A DNA stretch of 5,793 nt from Deltaproteobacteria bacterium (lineage in GTDB: Bacteria; Myxococcota_A; UBA9042; DTJE01): assembly GCA_016784945.1 (NCBI GenBank), contig JADHTP010000212.1, forward strand, positions 1-5,793, given 5' to 3'. The notes under the pieces were generated by a model. The model was not told the DNA's origin, ran no database searches, and worked only from the letters and a program-made list of their open reading frames with translations. Shown here piece by piece: positions 1 to 3,557 of this stretch. Each line of letters opens with the position of its first letter. Position 1 is the stretch's first letter. The translations under genes and the position numbers were made by a program.

Positions 1-30
1 AATTGCAGCCGGGAGGAACCGTGTTGGCAT
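1..30 (-). CDS. Probable 5' end of a gene running off the left edge
   Basis: Only ten codons are visible, reading MPTRFLPAAI from an ATG at 30-28. A Shine-Dalgarno-like GAGGT (43-39) lies 8 nt upstream. A TAGAAT -10 box (66-61) ends exactly 30 nt before the ATG, the same distance as for the hydrolase to its right. The basic-then-hydrophobic start would suit a signal peptide, but ten residues cannot prove that. The gene would follow the hydrolase in tandem, 85 nt after its stop. The product is unknown. The call rests on start-site signals alone and would fail if the frame closes just outside the window. Confidence 0.38.
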   Translation of the reverse strand, partial: MPTRFLPAAI

Positions 31-33
31 GGC

Positions 34-58
34 TCGGCACCTCGATGAACTGTGCCGA
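34..58. repeat. 7-bp perfect inverted repeat in the leader of the left-edge gene
   Basis: TCGGCAC (34-40) and GTGCCGA (52-58) are perfect inverted copies separated by 11 nt. Read on the minus strand, the element lies between the TAGAAT box and the ATG at 30. It spans the expected transcription start and touches the GAGGT Shine-Dalgarno. It could be an operator, or a leader hairpin partly covering the ribosome site. As a plus-strand terminator it is weak, because the following bases are only moderately T-rich. The symmetry is seen directly; the role is inferred. Confidence 0.35.
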
Positions 59-60
59 TC

Positions 61-88
61 ATTCTATCTCTTCAGGATCAATGATCAA
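61..88 (-). promoter_or_regulatory. Putative sigma70-type promoter of the left-edge gene
   Basis: On the minus strand a TTGATC (88-83, four of six matches to TTGACA) is followed after 16 bp by TAGAAT (66-61, five of six matches to TATAAT). The -35 element lies inside the heptamer repeat at 76-103. The TAGAAT box recurs ahead of the other genes here at nearly the same distance from the start codon, which supports the call more than the single match does. Confidence 0.4.
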
Positions 89-103
89 CAATCAACGACC
101 AAC
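76..103 (-). repeat. Degenerate heptamer tandem repeat, four units
   Basis: Read on the minus strand the units are GTTGGTC, GTTGATT, GTTGATC and ATTGATC, with no bases between them. The array begins 12 nt after the stop codon of the hydrolase and precedes the promoter of the next gene. It matches the pattern N-W-T-G-R-T-Y seen in the longer array at 1455-1510. The two arrays have the same orientation relative to the gene they follow. The origin is unknown; slippage-derived intergenic repeats are the simplest reading. Confidence 0.6.
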
Positions 104-115
104 GTCCCGCGCGCC

Positions 116-859
116 TCAGTCCCCCGACGTTCCCAGGAGGCGGTGCCATACCTTGCGCATGGCCGCGGGAACGCTGTGCCTTGTTTTTGGGAAGACCTGG
201 ATGGCGGCGTCGTATCCCAGGCGTTTCAGGTCCTCGACCCGGCGGGTGGTGACCGATGCCTTGAACACGGGGTCCTGACCGCCGTGAAGGGCCCGGATGA
301 CGGGCAGGGCCTTTCCCTTGTGGGCCTTGGCGGGGACGAATTCCCTGGGCAGGTCACCGGCAATGGGGATCGATTTCCCCACCAGGTCAGGATATTGCGC
401 CGCGATGACGAAGGACATCAACCCGCCCTGGGAAAAACCGGTCACCAGGGGCTTGCCAGCCGTGGGCCGGGTCCTGGCCAGGTGCTCGATCAGCCTCACC
501 AGCCGGGCCGCCGATTCCCTGATGGAATCCAGTCTCACCTGGGGGTCCTTGGTGTGGCGGTGGCTGACGTACCACGAAAAGCCCTTGTAGTACTCGGTGG
601 GCGCTTGCGGAAGGATGACCCGGGACTTGAACGGGAGGTCACGGACCTCGTCCCCGAAACGTTGAGGCCGGTCCCCGAGTCCGTGGATGGTCACGATGAG
701 GGGCAGGGTGTCCGCCGCGATGGCCCCGCCCGTGAGGACCTCATGGTACTCCAGCAGGCCGGATGGTGGCTCGGGCGCCTTTGTCTGGGCCGCCAGGATC
801 GCCGGGGCAATGACCAGTACCAGGGCCAGTGCCCGGCACGACGGGAAAGAAGCTTTCAT
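116..859 (-). CDS. Secreted alpha/beta hydrolase, phospholipase/carboxylesterase type
   Basis: A 247-residue serine hydrolase predicted to cleave carboxylic esters outside the cytoplasm; the natural substrate cannot be told. Residues 1-24 form a Sec signal peptide (basic Lys2 and Arg9, hydrophobic core, LAA before Gln25), and no lipobox cysteine follows. The mature part shows the fold's landmarks in order: HGLGD at 59-63 for the oxyanion region, the nucleophile elbow GFSQGG at 141-146 with Ser143, Asp196 in GGQDPVF, and His228 in TRHSVP. This triad and spacing match the Abhydrolase_2 family, whose members are usually about 220 residues. The ATG at 859 is supported by AAGGGA (872-867) with a 7-nt gap and by the signal peptide starting there. 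It is divergent from the aminotransferase fragment; its promoter box is at 895-890. No strong terminator follows. Confidence 0.93.
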   Translation of the reverse strand: MKASFPSCRALALVLVIAPAILAAQTKAPEPPSGLLEYHEVLTGGAIAADTLPLIVTIHGLGDRPQRFGDEVRDLPFKSRVILPQAPTEYYKGFSWYVSHRHTKDPQVRLDSIRESAARLVRLIEHLARTRPTAGKPLVTGFSQGGLMSFVIAAQYPDLVGKSIPIAGDLPREFVPAKAHKGKALPVIRALHGGQDPVFKASVTTRRVEDLKRLGYDAAIQVFPKTRHSVPAAMRKVWHRLLGTSGD

Positions 860-889
860 GGTGCCGTCCCTTCAACAGCCGGATGGACG

Positions 890-895
890 ATTCTA
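890..895 (-). promoter_or_regulatory. -10 box of the hydrolase promoter
   Basis: TAGAAT on the minus strand, followed by C, ends 30 nt before the hydrolase ATG. That predicts a leader of roughly 24 nt, just enough for the AAGGGA ribosome site. No good -35 hexamer is present: the 17-bp position holds TTCTAT (918-913), which is itself most of the opposing TAGAAT box. The assignment depends on the -10 match, its distance, and the recurrence of the box at other genes. Confidence 0.45.
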
Positions 896-913
896 ACGCG
901 ACACGTCCTGATA

Positions 914-919
914 TAGAAT
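914..919 (+). promoter_or_regulatory. -10 box facing the aminotransferase fragment
   Basis: TAGAAT followed by C lies on the plus strand. With TTCTAA at 891-896 in the 17-bp -35 position (three of six matches), it would start transcription near 926, giving a leader of roughly 94 nt to the ATG at 1020. Together with the minus-strand box it forms an inverted repeat, GATTCTA (889-895) and TAGAATC (914-920). Each promoter's -35 region overlaps the other's -10, so the two directions probably compete for polymerase. Confidence 0.4.
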
Positions 920-1005
920 CGCCGGCGTGACGACAACGAGTCAATCCGCCGTGAATCCGCCGGTCGCGCGCCTTGTTGTTGGCCGCGGCCTGTTACCAGC
1001 CTGCC

Positions 1006-1012
1006 GGAGGAG
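1006..1012 (+). promoter_or_regulatory. Shine-Dalgarno site that sets the aminotransferase start
   Basis: GGAGGAG lies 7 nt before the ATG at 1020. The same frame is open upstream to GTG codons at 927 and 951, but neither has a comparable ribosome site. The added residues (Arg/Pro-rich, including CRRSPP) do not resemble the family's N terminus, so 1020 is preferred. Confidence 0.65.
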
Positions 1013-1019
1013 TCCCCCG

Positions 1020-1439
1020 ATGACCGACGTGGATCCGGGCGGCCCGGCCCGGCACTGGAACCTCGACCCGGCCGTGACGTTCCTGAATCACGGCTCCTTC
1101 GGGGCCTGCCCGACGCCGGTGCTGCGGGCCCAGCAGGCACTGCGGGAAAGGATGGAGCGGGAGCCGGTGCGCTTCTTCGTCCGGGAACTGGAGGAATCGG
1201 CTTTCCGGGCGCGGGAGGCGCTGGGGGCCTTCATCGGTGCGGACCCGGAGGACCTGGCCTTTGTGCCCAATGCCACGGCCGGGGTGAACGCGGTCCTGCG
1301 GTCGCTGACGTTGTTGGACGGCGACGAATTACTGGTCACGGACCACGAGTATGCCGCCTGCAGGAACGCCATGGATTTCGCCGCCATCCTGTCCGGTGCC
1401 CGGGTGGTGGCCGTGCCCGGGCCCTCCAGGACGTCCTGA
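1020..1439 (+). pseudogene. N-terminal fragment of a class V aminotransferase (isopenicillin-N epimerase-like)
   Basis: The 139 residues match the start of PLP-dependent class V aminotransferases of the isopenicillin-N epimerase-like group. Recognisable are LNHGSFGACP (22-31), the RELEESAFRARE helix, DLAFVPNATAGVNAVLRSL at the cofactor phosphate-binding region, and DHEYAACRNA. The last family-like residues are GARVVAVPG; the frame then ends PSRTS-stop. Family members usually run near 380-400 residues and carry the Schiff-base lysine in the missing part, so this product should be inactive as a transaminase. No remnant of the central domain is seen downstream. Another frame at 1421-1465 reads ALQDVLKQGQLDGL-stop, possibly a C-terminal tail brought close by an internal deletion, though this is speculative. 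The ribosome site and promoter box look intact, so the break may be recent. An assembly error is the main alternative. Confidence 0.75.
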
Positions 1440-1454
1440 AACAGGGTCAGCTTG

Positions 1455-1510
1455 ATGGTCTGTAGTCAATGGTTAATGGTCCATGGTCGATGGTCGATGG
1501 TCGATGGTTA
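1455..1510 (+). repeat. Heptamer tandem repeat, eight units
   Basis: Eight contiguous 7-bp units fit the consensus ATGGTCR: ATGGTCT, GTAGTCA, ATGGTTA, ATGGTCC, three perfect ATGGTCG copies, then ATGGTTA. Because seven is not a multiple of three, the array reads as a 7-residue repeat in every frame and creates spurious peptides. It starts about 15 nt after the stop of the aminotransferase fragment, on the same side of its gene as the related array at 76-103 relative to the hydrolase. The perfect central copies suggest recent slippage. Confidence 0.8.
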
Positions 1511-1522
1511 GGGATCTCGGAA

Positions 1523-1556
1523 TGGGATCTGGTATCTTGATCACCCATCGATCCCA
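1523..1556. repeat. Inverted repeat in the spacer before the lipoprotein operon
   Basis: TGGGATC (1523-1529) and GATCCCA (1550-1556) are perfect inverted copies with a 20-nt loop. An additional GGT/ACC pairing (1531-1533 with 1543-1545) is possible inside, and an extra direct copy of GGGATC lies at 1511-1516. No T-run follows, so a Rho-independent terminator is unlikely. Its position just upstream of the promoter at 1561-1590 would suit an operator or a remnant repeat. Confidence 0.3.
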
Positions 1557-1560
1557 CCGA

Positions 1561-1590
1561 TTGGCCTTCCCCTCCCGACTTGGGTAGAAT
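1561..1590 (+). promoter_or_regulatory. Putative promoter of the lipoprotein operon
   Basis: TTGGCC (1561-1566, four of six matches to TTGACA) is followed after 18 bp by TAGAAT (1585-1590, five of six matches to TATAAT) and a C. Transcription would start near 1597, leaving a leader of about 20 nt that contains the ribosome site. The same TAGAATC string occurs before the hydrolase and the aminotransferase fragment. Confidence 0.5.
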
Positions 1591-1607
1591 CTTTGCACCG
1601 TGATTCC

Positions 1608-1613
1608 GGGAGG
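1608..1613 (+). promoter_or_regulatory. Shine-Dalgarno site deciding between two starts of gene A
   Basis: GGGAGG is 2 nt from a GTG at 1616 and 5 nt from the TTG at 1619. Two nucleotides is too close for efficient initiation, so the TTG is favoured. The GTG would add only one residue and leave the signal peptide unchanged. Confidence 0.55.
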
Positions 1614-1618
1614 TCGTG

Positions 1619-3541
1619 TTGAATTCACGATTCGGTTCGGTCCTAGGCGCGTTCCTGGTTGTGGCGTGGAACCTGACGGCCTGTTCCTCGGGCGGGGGTG
1701 ACCCCGACGTCATGGATCCCGGAACCGGAAAAGATATCCCTGTAACCGATGAAGAAGTGCCGTCGGACCCCGGAACGGACGGGGTCTCCATGGGCGATGG
1801 CGCCGATGGAATCGACGACCCTGGTGGCGATACCGGCAAGGACGTGACAGGTGATGAAGGGACCACCCACCCCGGTTTCAAGGCTGTCGACCTCGCCGAC
1901 GTGGGTACGGTGCGGTCCATGTGGGCTTCCCAGGAAGCGGGCATCTGGGCCGTGGGCGATGGCGGCCTGATCCTCCGATACAACGGTCTCGACTTCGTGC
2001 CCGTGACGCTGGCCCCCTCCGACGTCGATCTGTTCGGCGTGGGCGGAGAAGGCGCCACGGTGGTGGTGGTGGGGGCCGCCGGTACGGTCCTGCGTTACGA
2101 CGGAACGGAGTGGACGGCACTCCAGCCGCCCGTTGATTCGGACCTGCATGGCGTCGGGGTGCTGGGTGCCGAGGACTTCTACGTGGTGGGCAAGGGTGGC
2201 GTGATCCTCCGCTACAAGGACGGCCAGTGGAACCAGGAAGGGGTCGGCGTCAGTCATGACCTCTATGGCGCCTATGCCTCCAAGGTGGGCGGCGTCTATG
2301 CCGTCGGGGCCTACGGGACCCTGGTGGAACTGAAGGGCACCGTCTGGATCCAGTCCCAGATCGGCGGGCCGGCATCCACCCTGCGGTCCATCTGGCGCGC
2401 CCCGGACGGTCGCATGTTCGCCGTGGGTACCCTGGGCACGGTGACGGTATTCGACGGTGTGTCCTGGAAGATCCAGGTGACCAACGACACCTATGTCCCG
2501 GCGAGGGACCTGTATGGAGTGCAGGGCTTTTCGGGGGAGGAGGTGTACGCCGTCGGCGATCAGGGCGCCATCCTGAAATACAACGGAAAGAAGTGGACGC
2601 TCATGACCATCGCCGGCCCCTACAACGTGTTTTCGGATTTCCGCGGTGTGGCGGGCCTGTTGAATCCCGACGGGTCCCGAACCCTGTTCGCGGCCGGCAC
2701 GGAGTCCCACGCCGTCCGGTTGGAGGACAAGGCGTGGGCCGACCAGCAGTTGGGTGTCACCGGGGACCTTTCCGGGGCCTGGGTGCGCGGGGACGGGACC
2801 CTGGTGGCCGTGGGGTCCCATGGTCTCGTCGTCACCTACGCGGCCGGCCGGTCGGGCACCCTGGACTCCGGGGTTACGGCCGATCTCCATGCGGTTGACG
2901 GCGGTTACGTGGCCGGGACCGGGGGAACGCTCCTGCGGCTGACCGCTGATGAAGTGGAGCCCATCGAGTCCGGCACACAGGAAGACCTGAACGACGTCTG
3001 GGCCGTTGACGGCGAGGCCCTGGTCGTGGGAGACGCCGGGACGTACCTGATGGTCCAGGGCACCGAGGCCCTTCAGGTCTCCGGTCTGCCCGGTTTTTCC
3101 GTGAAAGCGGTGGTCCAGCCCTGGGCGGGCACCGTGGTGGTGGCCGGTGAAGCCGGCAAGATGTACGCGGACCAGGGCGAGGGCTTCAAGTCGGTGTTCA
3201 CCGGCACGTTTTCCACAATGTGGGACCTCTGGGCCGGAACCGGCGAAGACGTCTTCTATGCCGTGGGTGATAACGGCGTGGTCCTGTCCTGTGACCTGAA
3301 CCAGTGCCAGCGGGTGTACGAGGAGCCCGCCACTTTCCTCTATGGCATGGGAGGTTCCCGGGACAGCGCCGTCCTGGCCGTGGGCTGGGCCGGCACCGTG
3401 CTGGACCTCACCACGGGTGGGGAGGTCGCGGACCTGGATGCCGGGACCTTCCGCGTGTTCCGCGCCGTGGCGGGTGGAGGTCCCGACAACTCGCTGTTCC
3501 TGGTGGGCGCCAACGGGACGTTCTTTGTTTACACGCCTTGA
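1619..3541 (+). CDS. Gene A: lipoprotein with 14 beta-propeller blades
   Basis: A 640-residue envelope lipoprotein of unknown function (numbering from the alternative GTG at 1616, which adds one residue). Residues 1-22 form a lipoprotein signal ending LTA before Cys23, and Ser24 would favour outer-membrane sorting by the E. coli rule. Residues 24-88 are an Asp/Gly/Thr/Pro-rich linker. From about 90 to the end, a repeat of about 39 residues recurs 14 times with the pattern AVGxxGxxLRYDGxxW; the AVG-equivalent positions are 112, 151, 190, 229, 269, 312, 359, 398, 432, 470, 509, 549, 588 and 629. Such BNR/Ycf48-like blades build beta-propellers, and 14 blades would fit two seven-bladed rings. 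Blade 7 is degenerate (AAGTESHAVR), and blade 12 replaces RYDG with a CDLNQC pair (Cys559, Cys564). No catalytic motif is seen; a binding or scaffold role is inferred. Gene B follows after 16 nt. Confidence 0.93.
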   Translation: MNSRFGSVLGAFLVVAWNLTACSSGGGDPDVMDPGTGKDIPVTDEEVPSDPGTDGVSMGDGADGIDDPGGDTGKDVTGDEGTTHPGFKAVDLADVGTVRSMWASQEAGIWAVGDGGLILRYNGLDFVPVTLAPSDVDLFGVGGEGATVVVVGAAGTVLRYDGTEWTALQPPVDSDLHGVGVLGAEDFYVVGKGGVILRYKDGQWNQEGVGVSHDLYGAYASKVGGVYAVGAYGTLVELKGTVWIQSQIGGPASTLRSIWRAPDGRMFAVGTLGTVTVFDGVSWKIQVTNDTYVPARDLYGVQGFSGEEVYAVGDQGAILKYNGKKWTLMTIAGPYNVFSDFRGVAGLLNPDGSRTLFAAGTESHAVRLEDKAWADQQLGVTGDLSGAWVRGDGTLVAVGSHGLVVTYAAGRSGTLDSGVTADLHAVDGGYVAGTGGTLLRLTADEVEPIESGTQEDLNDVWAVDGEALVVGDAGTYLMVQGTEALQVSGLPGFSVKAVVQPWAGTVVVAGEAGKMYADQGEGFKSVFTGTFSTMWDLWAGTGEDVFYAVGDNGVVLSCDLNQCQRVYEEPATFLYGMGGSRDSAVLAVGWAGTVLDLTTGGEVADLDAGTFRVFRAVAGGGPDNSLFLVGANGTFFVYTP

Positions 3542-3557
3542 GACCACGGGGGTTTCC

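Noticed and set aside
29..916. A 295-codon plus-strand frame across the hydrolase
   Set aside because: The minus-strand hydrolase has a signal peptide, a full catalytic triad and a ribosome site; the plus frame has low-complexity Gly/Arg/Asp content and crosses both flanking promoters.
927..1019. GTG starts at 927 or 951 for the aminotransferase, possibly leaderless from the TAGAAT box
   Set aside because: The added residues do not look like the family, and GGAGGAG sits ideally before the ATG at 1020. A leaderless start is not excluded but is less supported.
1455..1510. CRISPR-like array or small repeat-protein gene
   Set aside because: Units are 7 bp and contiguous with no spacers, and the array has no separate ribosome site or plausible product.
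1437..1511. Read-through or selenocysteine recoding of the TGA at 1437
   Set aside because: The frame after the TGA only translates the heptamer array and stops at 1509-1511; no aminotransferase sequence resumes.
1946..3538. Recent DNA-level tandem duplication within gene A
   Set aside because: Blades share protein pattern but only short scattered identities in DNA, so the repeats are ancient and no long direct repeats exist.
3542..3557. Separate promoter or terminator between genes A and B
   Set aside because: The 16-nt gap holds only a G-run ribosome site; there is no hairpin or TAGAAT box.
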